NCBI RefSeq assembly: GCF_900091445.1
Contig: NZ_LT607733.1
Location: 3,860,501-3,924,500, forward strand
Length of the DNA: 64,000 nucleotides
Direction: 5' to 3'
Source: Micromonospora echinofusca
GTDB lineage: Bacteria > Actinomycetota > Actinomycetes > Mycobacteriales > Micromonosporaceae
The position numbers were made by a program, and so were the translations under genes. The notes beneath the pieces were generated by a model. It searched no databases. It was not told where the DNA came from and was given only the letters and a program-made list of their open reading frames with translations. Shown here piece by piece: positions 8,905-17,060 of this stretch (within the stretch, counting starts at the first letter, position 1; each line of letters begins with the position of its first letter).

Positions 8905-9271
8905 GCTGGCGGCTTCAGCACGGCCACCGACACCTACGACGGCGTGCACCCGAACGCGTCCGGCGACCAGAAGATGGTCGACCGGTGGTACCCGGCGCCG
9001 ACCGAGGCGCTGGGCGGCGTCACCCCGACGCCCACCGCCAGCCCCTCGCCCACCAGCCCCTCGCCCACGCCCAGCGGCCCGGCCACCGGCTGCACCGCGA
9101 GCTACCGGGTGGTGGGCCAGCGGCAGCCAGTCCTGGAACGCCCGGCCGACCCAGAGCGGGGCCGAGGTGACCGCCGGTGACGTCGACTGGAACGGCGACC
9201 TCGCTCCCGGCGCGCGGGCCACCCTCGGCTTCCTCGCCAACACCTCGGAGGCGCCGGCACGGGGCCCGTGA
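8905..9271 (+). pseudogene. Relic of a secreted SGNH/GDSL hydrolase with C-terminal CBM2
   Basis: A plus-strand stretch encodes the last SGNH-hydrolase block, with the catalytic Asp-His pair in DGVHPNASGDQKM, a Ser/Pro/Thr linker and the start of a CBM2 (GCTASYRVVGQ). About 25 residues of the module are then missing. The frame shifts and the module resumes as QSWNARPTQSGAEVT and LAPGARATLGF before TGA 9269-9271. There is no start and no N-terminal catalytic block, so this is the broken 3' end of a gene. An internal deletion with frameshift explains the pattern. Confidence 0.82.
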
Positions 9272-9672
9272 GCTGCACGGCCACCTGACCCGTACGCACC
9301 CGCCAGGACACCGCGGAAGGCGTCCGGCCACCTGGCGGGGCGAGCGCGGCACCGGTGTCGCCCACATCTCGGCCCAATCGAGAGTGATTTTCGCCACACA
9401 CCTGAACGTGACGGTGCCAGCGGCCCGCACCACCGGCCACACAACGGAATTCCCTTCCGGCGGCCCGGATCCACGCCGTCGACAAGTCCGGGGCGATCCG
9501 GCGTCTCTACACGTACCGAGCCGTAACTCGTACGCAGAGTCACCTGCGGCGCCGTCGACGTAGGACGGGACTCCCTGCGGGTTCAGCCGCCCGTCGTCGC
9601 AATTTGCGGCGCTCACTACCCTGATCCTTGATCCCGTGCCTGGGCACACGTCGACAGCGATAAGGGCTTCAC
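9272..9672. other. Gene-free interval
   Basis: About 400 bp separate the CBM2 relic from the next gene. I see no credible coding frame, repeat or strong hairpin. The last 100 bp presumably carry the promoter of the downstream membrane-protein gene. Confidence 0.5.
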
Positions 9673-10539
9673 ATGAGCGACAGTTACCCTCCGTACGGAG
9701 GGCAGCAGCCTGACCCGAACGTCACCCCCTGGAGCGGGCCGCCGGCTCCGCAGCAGGGCGGGTACCCGGGATACGGGCAGCCAGCGCAGGCGCCGCAGTT
9801 CGGTGCTCCCTTCCCGCCGCCGAAGAAGTCGAACAAGGGCCTGATCATCGGGCTGGTCGCCGGCGCGGTGGTCCTCGTGCTCGCCATCTGCGGCGCGGGC
9901 ATCGGCCTCATCCTGGTCAACGGTGACGACGACGAGCCCATCACGGTCGCGACCGCCGGCCCCAGCGCCGGTCCCGGTGCCAGCGGCACCCCGGGCACCG
10001 ACGCCTCCCCCACGCCGGGGCAGCAGGAGACGCAGGAGCCGAACAACAACGCGGTGACCGCCCGCTACTCCAGCGACCTGTCGAACGTCTGCGAGGGTGG
10101 CCAGATCCTGAACGCGGCCCCCTACAACGGCCCGACCGGCGCCAAGGCGTACACGTTCTCGAACAACCCCGACCGGCCGAACTTCTGGTCGACGAAGTCG
10201 GTCGCCTCGAACAAGCCCTACTACGCCAAGAGCGCCGACTTCGAGACGGTGTCGGTGGTCGGCTGCCTGAAGTTCGTGGAAGGCAGCGAGGGCGCGCCCA
10301 AGAAGTGCCAGTACAAGGACAGCGCGGGCAAGCAGGTCACCATCGACTACATCTCGTCGCGCTACACCCTGACCTTCTACGCCGCGAAGACCGGCGAAAA
10401 GATCGGCGACGGCGGCACCATCACCGCCCCGGCGGCGCGCTGCCCGAGCTTCATCTCGTACAACAAGACCACCATGAAGTCGCACGCGGCGCCGGACTCC
10501 GGCAGCATCGAGGCCGCCCTGGACAAGTTCCTGTCCTGA
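9673..10539 (+). CDS. Single-pass membrane protein with Pro/Gly-rich cytoplasmic head, unknown function
   Basis: A 288-residue protein with a Pro/Gly/Tyr/Gln-rich N-terminus (about residues 1-52), a KKSNK positive patch and one transmembrane helix (about residues 57-80). An Ala/Gly/Pro/Thr linker and an exported domain of about 160 residues with four conserved-looking cysteines follow. This layout is common among actinobacterial surface or sensory proteins. I do not recognise the extracellular domain and assign no activity. It is monocistronic and followed by a clear terminator. Confidence 0.85.
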   Translation: MSDSYPPYGGQQPDPNVTPWSGPPAPQQGGYPGYGQPAQAPQFGAPFPPPKKSNKGLIIGLVAGAVVLVLAICGAGIGLILVNGDDDEPITVATAGPSAGPGASGTPGTDASPTPGQQETQEPNNNAVTARYSSDLSNVCEGGQILNAAPYNGPTGAKAYTFSNNPDRPNFWSTKSVASNKPYYAKSADFETVSVVGCLKFVEGSEGAPKKCQYKDSAGKQVTIDYISSRYTLTFYAAKTGEKIGDGGTITAPAARCPSFISYNKTTMKSHAAPDSGSIEAALDKFLS

Positions 10540-10555
10540 GCGGTCCGCGCACGGT

Positions 10556-10587
10556 GTGGGGAGGGACGCGGCGTCGTCCCTCCCCAC
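10556..10587. terminator. Hairpin terminator after the membrane-protein gene
   Basis: A perfect 12-bp stem built on GGGGAGGGAC and its complement closes an 8-nt loop, 17 bp after the stop codon. Confidence 0.82.
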
Positions 10588-10816
10588 CGTCGTCTTCCCA
10601 CCGGGGGCGCTCCGGCGGCGTCAGTCGGCACCGGTGACGTCGAGGACGGGCTCGCTGACGTGATCGTCCGGGCCGGTGCCCGGCGCCGTCGGATCGGGCA
10701 GCGCCCGCCCGGGAGAAGACGACCCGTCGGGGCAGTCGCTCCGCCCGCCTGAAGCGGCCCGTTCGCCGACACTCCGGATCGTCCCTCGCTGGGCGTCCCA
10801 GCCGCCCGAAACTGGT

Positions 10817-10852
10817 CGGGGCCGCCACCGTCGCAAGACGGTGGCGGCCCCG
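10817..10852 (-). terminator. Hairpin terminator of the MarR-efflux operon
   Basis: A perfect 16-bp stem (CGGGGCCGCCACCGTC and its complement) closes a GCAA tetraloop, 22 bp beyond the stop of the minus-strand MFS gene. The rest of the interval 10,588-10,816 holds no convincing gene. Confidence 0.87.
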
Positions 10853-10874
10853 GGTCGTACGCGCGGCGGGCCCG

Positions 10875-12515
10875 TCAGCGGCGGGCCGGCACCTCGCGTA
10901 CGGGGACGTCCCCGGTCACCTGGTCGAGGGCGGGAGCGCCGTCGACGGCGTCGGCGCCCACGGCCGTCGACCTGGCCGGGTCGGGCAGGTCCAGGCTGCT
11001 GCGCAGGCCGACCGGCTTCAGCAGGACCGCGGCGATGACGCCGACGACGGCGATGGCGGCGGAGATGAGGAAGATGTGGCCGGTGGCGTCCCCGTACGCC
11101 GCGCGCACGATCTGCTGGACGGCGGCGGGCATGGCGTCGAGGTTCAGGCTGCCGGCTCCCGCGCTGCCGGAGGTGGGGATGCCGGCGGCGGAGAGGTCGG
11201 TGGTGATCTGGTCGGTGACCCGCCGGGCGAGGACCGCGCCGAGCACCGAGACGCCGATGGTGCCGCCGAGCGAGCGGAAGAAGGCGACGGTCGAGCTGGC
11301 CGCGCCGATGTCCCGCAGCGAGACGGTGTTCTGCACGGCGAGCACGAGGTTCTGCATCGTCATGCCGACCCCCACGCCGACGATGAACATGGCGGCGCCG
11401 ACCAGCACCAGCGAGGTCTCGTGGTCGATGGTGCCGAGCAGGGCGAACCCGATGACGAGCACGATCGCGCCGAAGACGATGTACGGCTTGATCTTCCCGG
11501 TCCTGGTGATCAGCCGGCCGGCGATGATCGACGAGCCGAGGACGCCGGCCATCATCGGGATGGTGAGCAGCCCGGCCTCCGTGGGGCTGTAGCCACGGCC
11601 GATCTGGAAGTACTGCCCGAGGAAGACGGCGCCGCCGAACATCGCCATGCCGACCGCCAGACTGCCCAGGATGGCCAGGGCGGTGGTCCGCTGCCGGACG
11701 AGGTCGAGCGGGACGACCGGCTCCTCGGCCCGGGACTCCACCCGCACGGCCAGGGCGAGCAGCGCCACCGAGCCGCCCACCATTGCGGCGGACTGCCAGG
11801 AGAGCCAGGCGAACGAGTCGTCGACGAAGGAGATCCAGATGAGCAGCACGCTGACGCCGGCCGCGATCAGGGTCGCGCCCAGATAGTCGATCTTGACGTT
11901 CTCGCGGCGGGCCGTCGGCAGGCGCAGGGTGAACTGGAGCAGGACCAGCGCGATGGCGGCGACGGGGACCCCGACGAAGAAGCACCAGCGCCAGCCGAGC
12001 CAGGACGTGTCGACGATGAGCCCGCCCAGCAGCGGACCACCGACCGTCGCCACCGCCATGACGCCGCCGAGGTAGCCGTTGTACCGGCCGCGCTCCCGGG
12101 GCGGGATCATCGCGGCGATGGCGACCTGGACGAGGGCCTGGAGGCCGCCGACGCCGATGCCCTGGAACGCGCGGGCGGCGATGAGCTGGCCGGCGGTCTG
12201 GGCGAAGCCGGCGATCACCGAGCCGACCAGGAAGACGACGATGGCGATCTGGACCAGCAGCTTCTTGTTGAACAGGTCGGCGAGCTTGCCCCAGACCGGG
12301 GTGGTCGCGGTCGCGGTGAGCAGGGTGGCGGTGACCACCCAGGTGTACTGGGTCTGCGACCCGTTCAACGCTCCGATGATCTTCGGCAGCGCCGTCGAGA
12401 CGACGGTGCCGCTGAGCATCGCGACGAACAGCACCAGCAGCAGGCCGCTGAGGGCCTCCAGCGTCTGCCGGTGTGTCATCGGCGCGTCGCCGGCCGTGGC
12501 GGTGGGTGCGCTCAT
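10875..12515 (-). CDS. DHA2-family (EmrB/QacA) 14-TM drug efflux transporter
   Basis: A 546-residue major-facilitator protein with about 14 hydrophobic segments. Motif C-like and family signatures include LSGTVVSTALPKIIG, TQYTWVVTATLLT and PVWGKLADLFNKK. It should export hydrophobic drugs in exchange for protons. The ATG start at 12515 overlaps the stop of the MarR gene by ATGA, so expression is coupled. Longer in-frame starts run back through the MarR gene and are not credible. The C-terminal tail of about 50 residues is hydrophilic. Confidence 0.93.
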   Translation of the reverse strand: MSAPTATAGDAPMTHRQTLEALSGLLLVLFVAMLSGTVVSTALPKIIGALNGSQTQYTWVVTATLLTATATTPVWGKLADLFNKKLLVQIAIVVFLVGSVIAGFAQTAGQLIAARAFQGIGVGGLQALVQVAIAAMIPPRERGRYNGYLGGVMAVATVGGPLLGGLIVDTSWLGWRWCFFVGVPVAAIALVLLQFTLRLPTARRENVKIDYLGATLIAAGVSVLLIWISFVDDSFAWLSWQSAAMVGGSVALLALAVRVESRAEEPVVPLDLVRQRTTALAILGSLAVGMAMFGGAVFLGQYFQIGRGYSPTEAGLLTIPMMAGVLGSSIIAGRLITRTGKIKPYIVFGAIVLVIGFALLGTIDHETSLVLVGAAMFIVGVGVGMTMQNLVLAVQNTVSLRDIGAASSTVAFFRSLGGTIGVSVLGAVLARRVTDQITTDLSAAGIPTSGSAGAGSLNLDAMPAAVQQIVRAAYGDATGHIFLISAAIAVVGVIAAVLLKPVGLRSSLDLPDPARSTAVGADAVDGAPALDQVTGDVPVREVPARR

Positions 12516-12979
12516 CGCGCGGCCTCCAGGTTGTCGTGGTGTCCGAGGGCGGTCTCGACGTCGCGGGTGAACCGGCCGAGCGCGGCGGCGAACGCCGCCA
12601 CCTCCGTCGGGGTCCAGTCGGCGAGCGCGGTGTCGAGGATCCGGCCGTACCAGTCGTAGGTGTCGGTCAGGGCGGCCCGCCCGGCCGGGGTGACGGTCAG
12701 CAGGCTGGCCCGCTTGTCGGCGGGGTCGGCGCGCCGCTCGACCAGCCCGTGGCTGACGAGCGAGGCGATGGAGCGGCTGACGGTCGACGGGTCCAGTCCG
12801 CTGCGGGCGGCCAGCTCGCGGGCGTGGCAGTCGGCGGGCAGCCGCTCGATCTGCATGAGGAGACCGGCCAGGCCGATCGGCACGGCCGGCCGGACGTCGG
12901 CCCGGTGCCGCCTGATCAGCCGCACGCTCCGGACCAGCTCGGACAGCCTCGTACCGAGTTCGCGACCGGCGTTCTCCAC
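12512..12979 (-). CDS. MarR-family regulator of the efflux gene
   Basis: A 155-residue winged-helix protein. AARSGLDPSTVSRSIASLVSHGLVERR is the DNA-binding helix pair and wing, followed by DKRASLLTVTPAGRAAL. GTG 12979 was chosen because GGAGGG lies about 5 nt upstream and the length fits the family; a longer frame upstream gives unlikely sequence. As is usual for such pairs, it probably represses its own operon and is released by a drug or phenolic ligand. Confidence 0.9.
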   Translation of the reverse strand: MENAGRELGTRLSELVRSVRLIRRHRADVRPAVPIGLAGLLMQIERLPADCHARELAARSGLDPSTVSRSIASLVSHGLVERRADPADKRASLLTVTPAGRAALTDTYDWYGRILDTALADWTPTEVAAFAAALGRFTRDVETALGHHDNLEAAR

Positions 12980-13028
12980 GCTGCCCTCCCCTGACGCAGA
13001 TGGTTGCCGCACACAAGCATCTGCCGAT

Positions 13029-13045
13029 CTTGCCCGGAGTGCAAG
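13029..13045. promoter_or_regulatory. Inverted repeat between divergent marR and tetR genes
   Basis: CTTGC-N7-GCAAG lies in the 109-bp gap between the divergent MarR and TetR genes. Its position makes it a candidate operator for one or both regulators. The arms are short, so chance is possible. Confidence 0.4.
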
Positions 13046-13088
13046 TTTGCCCGATGAGAACTGAATCACGGACCCGTAGGCTGTCGCC

Positions 13089-13706
13089 ATGGAGGAGACC
13101 ACCGGGCTGCGGGAACGCAAGAAGGCGGCCACCCGCCTCGCCCTGCACGAGGCCGCCCTGCGCCTCGCCACCGAGCACGGGCTCGACCGCGTCACCGTGG
13201 AGGCCGTCGCCGACGCCGCGAACGTTTCGCGCCGGACGTTCTCCAACTACTTCTCCAGCAAGGAGGAGGCGATCTTCCACGGCGACGCGGTGCGGCTGCG
13301 CCGGCTGCTGGAACTGGTCCGCCGCCAGCCGGCCGACGCGCCGCCGTGGGCCGCGCTCAGCGGGGCCGCCGAGCGCCTCGCCGTCGAGGCGTACGGCAAC
13401 GCCCCGCCCTCCTGGCTGCTGCACCGCCGTCAGCTACGCGGGCACCCGGGCCTCGTCGCGCACCAGGTCGCGGCCTACACCGCCATCGAGCGCGAGCTCG
13501 CCGACGACGTCGCCCGGCGGTTGACCGGCCCCGACCGGGTGCTGCGGTCCCGCGTCCTCGCGGCGACCTTCCTGGCCTCGCTGCGCGTCGCCATCCAGCA
13601 CTGGATCGACCACCCCGACGGCCCACTGCTCGACGTCCTGCGCACGGCGCTCGCCGAGGCCACCTCCGCCCGGCCCGGCGCCCCCACCCCGCAGACGGCC
13701 GGCTGA
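13089..13706 (+). CDS. TetR-family transcriptional regulator
   Basis: A 205-residue protein with an N-terminal TetR helix-turn-helix (VTVEAVADAANVSRRTFSNYF followed by SSKEEAI) and a helical C-terminal ligand domain of the type often annotated TetR_C_17. It is divergent from the MarR-efflux operon and may co-regulate it. It is followed by a perfect hairpin. The ligand is unknown. Confidence 0.92.
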   Translation: MEETTGLRERKKAATRLALHEAALRLATEHGLDRVTVEAVADAANVSRRTFSNYFSSKEEAIFHGDAVRLRRLLELVRRQPADAPPWAALSGAAERLAVEAYGNAPPSWLLHRRQLRGHPGLVAHQVAAYTAIERELADDVARRLTGPDRVLRSRVLAATFLASLRVAIQHWIDHPDGPLLDVLRTALAEATSARPGAPTPQTAG

Positions 13707-13762
13707 CACCGGACGGACACGGCACGGCCGCACACCGCACGCACCGGTACGCGGCCGTCGCT

Positions 13763-13796
13763 CGGGCGGGGCCGCCGCTCCCGGCGGCCCCGCCCG
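13763..13796. terminator. Hairpin terminator between tetR and the chitinase relic
   Basis: A perfect 14-bp stem (CGGGCGGGGCCGCC and its complement) closes a 6-nt loop between convergent units. Confidence 0.85.
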
Positions 13797-13801
13797 CTGG
13801 T

Positions 13802-14560
13802 TCAGCAGGGGCCGTCGTCGGTCCAGACGCCCTGGGCGTTGGCTCCCGGCACGTCGCCCTGGGTCCACCACCTCGCGGTCCACCGGTGGCGGTCGTGGGA
13901 GACCACCGCGCCGCCGGAGTAGGCGGTGCCCGCCGACCAGGCCGGCATCGTGCAGGTCCCGCCCGGCGGGGTCGAGCCGCTCGGGCTGGGCGTCGGCTCG
14001 ACCGGCACGGCTCCACGGGCGTGGTCGCTGGCCAGCGACCACGTCTGCCCGCCGAAGCTGAGGGTGAAGTTGGCCGGCCCGGCGATCGGCAGCTGGCAGT
14101 TGAGGGTCACCTCCGCGTACGCGCCGGGGGCGATGGCGGCCGGCACGGTGAGCCGCACCCGGTTGTAGTCGCCCCTGAGCCCGCCCACGTTGCCGCCGGT
14201 GTGCCCCGTGGACACGGTGGTCAGGGCCCAGCCGGACTGTTGGGTGAGGGTCGGTGTGGTGGTCGGGTAGTCGAACTCCAGCTGCGCGCCGGCCGGGATC
14301 GGGCTGCCGGTGTTGTTGGTGAGCCGCAGTTCGGGGTTGATCGGGTAGTTGTTGTCGCCGAGGGCGAAGCCCCCGACCGTGGCGGTCACGTCGATGGTCC
14401 GGGTCGGCAGGGTGACGGCGGCCCGCCGGGCACCGTATGCGGGCGCCGTGCGGAACTTGTCGTAGAGCAGGGTGGTCAGCGTCTCGCCCATCCCGTACTG
14501 GCCCTTGGCCTGGTCGTAGGCGTAGTCGCCAGCGAGTTCCCAGACCCGAACTCCCCCGCC
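13802..14560 (-). pseudogene. 5'-truncated GH18 chitinase
   Basis: The frame contains the end of a GH18 barrel (VWELAGDYAYDQAKGQYGMG), an Ig-like actinobacterial chitinase domain, a Pro/Ser linker and a terminal CBM5/12 module (AWSAGTAYSGGAVVSHDRHRW to WWTQGDVP). The catalytic DxxDxDxE strand and all upstream parts are missing. An in-frame stop at 14561-14563 closes the frame just beyond the homologous region. It abuts the equally truncated GlxA gene, so one deletion probably removed both 5' ends. Confidence 0.85.
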
Positions 14561-15285
14561 TCAGCGCGCTCGCCCGCCGTACCGCGGCCATCTGCACCGG
14601 CGCGTTCCTACTCGCGGCGGCGCGGCTGCTCGACGGCCGCCGGGCCACCACCCACTGGGCGGCCTGCGCGGAACTCGCGGCGCGGTTCCCCGCGGTCCGG
14701 GTCCGGCCCGACGCCCTCTACGTGCGGGACGGGCCGCTGTTCACCTCGGCCGGCGTGACCGCGGGCATCGACCTGACGTTGACGCTGGTCGAGGACGACC
14801 ACGGCCCCGAGCGCGCCCGCACCACCGCGAAGTACCTGGTGGTCTTCCTGCACCGCCCCGGCGGCCAGTCCCAGTTCACCGTGCGGGGCAGCGCCACGGC
14901 CGCCCCCGGCAGCGCCCTGCGCCGCGTCCTGGACGCCATCGCCGCCGACCCGGCCGCCGGGCACACGCTCGCCACGATGGCGGCGCACGCGTCGCTCAGC
15001 GAACGGCACCTCACCCGCCTGTTCCGCCGCACGGTCGGCACCACCCCCACGCGGTACGTCGAGCAGGTCCGGGTCGAGGCGGCGAAGACCCTGCTCGAGG
15101 CCACCGACGACGGCGTGGACCGCATCGCCCGCGTCTGCGGCTTCGGCTCGGACGACACCATGCGCCGCGCCTTCCTGCGCGGCATCGGCACCACCCCGGC
15201 CGAGTACCGCCAGCGCTTCCGCTCCGCGCACCCGGCACCCGAACAGACCGCGTACCCGACACCCGAAGAGATGAGGTACCCGTGA
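14545..15285 (+). pseudogene. 5'-truncated GlxA-type AraC regulator
   Basis: The frame begins inside a DJ-1/PfpI-like domain (AAICTGAFLLAAARLLDGRRATTHW) and continues through an intact AraC double helix-turn-helix (LATMAAHASLSERHLTRLF and IARVCGFGSDDTMRRAF). GlxA-family regulators normally have about 100 more residues before the CTGAF nucleophile-elbow motif. No proper start exists here; upstream in-frame codons lie in antisense chitinase sequence. The HTH half could still be made from an internal start. Its stop overlaps the HD-domain gene, showing they were co-transcribed. Confidence 0.78.
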
Positions 15286-16040
15286 CGCCCTCCTTCTCGC
15301 GGCGCACCGCCCTCGGCGCCGGCCTGGCCGCCGGCGTGCTCGCCGGCCTGGTGCCCGCCGGCCCGGCCGCCTCGCAGGGGGTGCCGGACGACGACCTGTC
15401 CCTGCCCTCGACCCGGCTGGCCCGCGAGGCGATCCGGCTGATCGGAGAAGCGCAGGAGGCATACCTGCGCAACCACAGCCTGCGCAGCTTCCTGTTCGCC
15501 CGCGAGGCCGCCGCCCAGGCCGGCCGGCGACCCGGCCACGACTACGACGAGGAGGTCGTGTTCCTGATCTGCGCCCTGCACGACATGGGCCTGACCAAAC
15601 GCGCCAACTCCGACCAGCGCTTCGAGATGGACGGCGCCGACTTCGCCGCCCGGTTCCTCGAGGAACGGGGGGTCACCGACCACCGGGTCGACACCGTGTG
15701 GGACGCGATCGCCATGCACACCACGCGCAGCTTCCGCGACTCACCGGTCTTCCGGCGACGCCGCCCGCCCGAGATCGGCATCGCCCAGACCGGGATCGGC
15801 ATCGACCTCATGGGCACCAACAGCCCGGTGCCGCCCGGGTACGCGGACCGCGTCCACCGACGTCTTCCCCGCCTCGGCGGCGCCCGAGCCGTCACCGACG
15901 CGATCGAGGCACAGGCGCTGGCCAACCCCCGCAAGGCCCCGGCCGCCACCCTGCCCGGCGAGATCCTGCACCAGCGCCACCCCGAGCTGCCCTATTTGAC
16001 CTGGGACATGCTCCTGGACGCCAACGCCTGGGGCGACTGA
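15282..16040 (+). CDS. Exported HD-domain protein, cyanamide-hydratase-like
   Basis: A 252-residue protein beginning with a Tat-like signal (FSRRTALGAGLAAGVLAG). An HD domain follows, with metal ligands suggested by RNHSLRSFLF, CALHDMG and AIAMHT. This HD branch resembles cyanamide hydratase/Ddi-type enzymes, but the substrate cannot be read from the sequence. The GTG start overlaps the stop of the truncated GlxA gene (GTGA). Loss of the regulator's 5' end may have removed this gene's promoter. Confidence 0.82.
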   Translation: MTPSFSRRTALGAGLAAGVLAGLVPAGPAASQGVPDDDLSLPSTRLAREAIRLIGEAQEAYLRNHSLRSFLFAREAAAQAGRRPGHDYDEEVVFLICALHDMGLTKRANSDQRFEMDGADFAARFLEERGVTDHRVDTVWDAIAMHTTRSFRDSPVFRRRRPPEIGIAQTGIGIDLMGTNSPVPPGYADRVHRRLPRLGGARAVTDAIEAQALANPRKAPAATLPGEILHQRHPELPYLTWDMLLDANAWGD

Positions 16041-16141
16041 CCCCGCCGGAGGCGGCGTCGAAGGAGATCTGTGCGGCCACTTCCGTCCGACGCGGGGTTC
16101 TGCCAACCTGTAATCCATCTCCTTCAATGTTGGGAGCGCCC

Positions 16142-16969
16142 GTGTCGTTCATCCGTCGGGCGGCGTCCGCCCGTGCCGCGACCACCCTGTTCCTGGTCTC
16201 CGCGCTGACCGTCGGCCTGGTCGCAGCGCCCGCCCGGGCGGCCGCCGCCACCTACACCGCCCTCGGCGACTCGTACGCCTCGGGCACCGGCACCCGGGAG
16301 TACTACTCCGACAGCGGTTCGTGCCAACGTTCCCGACACTCCTACCCCGTCCTGAGTGCCGCACGGATCGGTGCCACCCTCACCTTCCCGGCCTGTGCCG
16401 GCGCGACGGTCTCCGGGGTGCTCAACGGGCAGCTCGGCAGCCTGAACGCCTCGACGAACCACGTCACGGTGACCGCCGGCGGCAACGACATCGGCTGGTC
16501 GTCGGTGATCCTGCAGTGCGCCCTGCCCTGGCCCGCCACCTGCTGGTCGCACATCGACAACGCGGAGAACCTGATCCGCAACACCCTTCCGGGCCGGCTG
16601 GACCAGCTCTACTCCCGGATCCGCGGCCTCGCCCCGAACGCCCGGGTCGCGGTGATCGGCTATCCGCGGCTGTTCAACGGCGAGGAGTGCAACCTCATCG
16701 CGAGGATCTCCCCCGGTGAGCAGGCCGAACTGAACGCCGCCGCCGACCTGCTCGCCACGACCATCCGCAGCCGGGCGGTCGCCCACGGCTTCACCTTCCT
16801 CGACGCCCGGGGCCCGTTCACCGGCCACGCCGTCTGCGACGACGTCGAATGGCTCAACGGCACGTCGAACCCACTCGGCGAGTCGTACCACCCCAACCGG
16901 GCCGGTCACGTCGGGTACGCCGGCATGGTGCAGGCCGCCCTCGGCGGTGCCGCCGCCCGGAGGTCCTGA
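16142..16969 (+). CDS. Secreted SGNH/GDSL esterase-lipase
   Basis: A 275-residue secreted hydrolase of the Streptomyces SGNH esterase type. A signal peptide is followed by block I YTALGDSYASG (nucleophile Ser), block III TAGGNDIGW (oxyanion Asn) and the C-terminal ESYHPNRAGH (catalytic His). Six or more cysteines suggest the usual disulfides. GTG 16142 was chosen because GGGAG lies about 6 nt upstream; ATG 16127 would add five residues. It probably hydrolyses ester or phospholipid substrates outside the cell. Confidence 0.93.
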   Translation: MSFIRRAASARAATTLFLVSALTVGLVAAPARAAAATYTALGDSYASGTGTREYYSDSGSCQRSRHSYPVLSAARIGATLTFPACAGATVSGVLNGQLGSLNASTNHVTVTAGGNDIGWSSVILQCALPWPATCWSHIDNAENLIRNTLPGRLDQLYSRIRGLAPNARVAVIGYPRLFNGEECNLIARISPGEQAELNAAADLLATTIRSRAVAHGFTFLDARGPFTGHAVCDDVEWLNGTSNPLGESYHPNRAGHVGYAGMVQAALGGAAARRS

Positions 16970-17060
16970 CCGCGCCTACCCGTGCGGTTCTTCCTCGGCG
17001 GCAGACCACCGCCGTGCTGACTCCGCAAGCGGAGGCCACGGGCCCGGGCCGGCGGCGGGA

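Noticed and set aside
16131..16144. TGGGAGCGCCCGTG as a second CebR box before the SGNH gene
   Set aside because: Only the left half matches and it overlaps the ribosome-binding site; the palindrome is absent.
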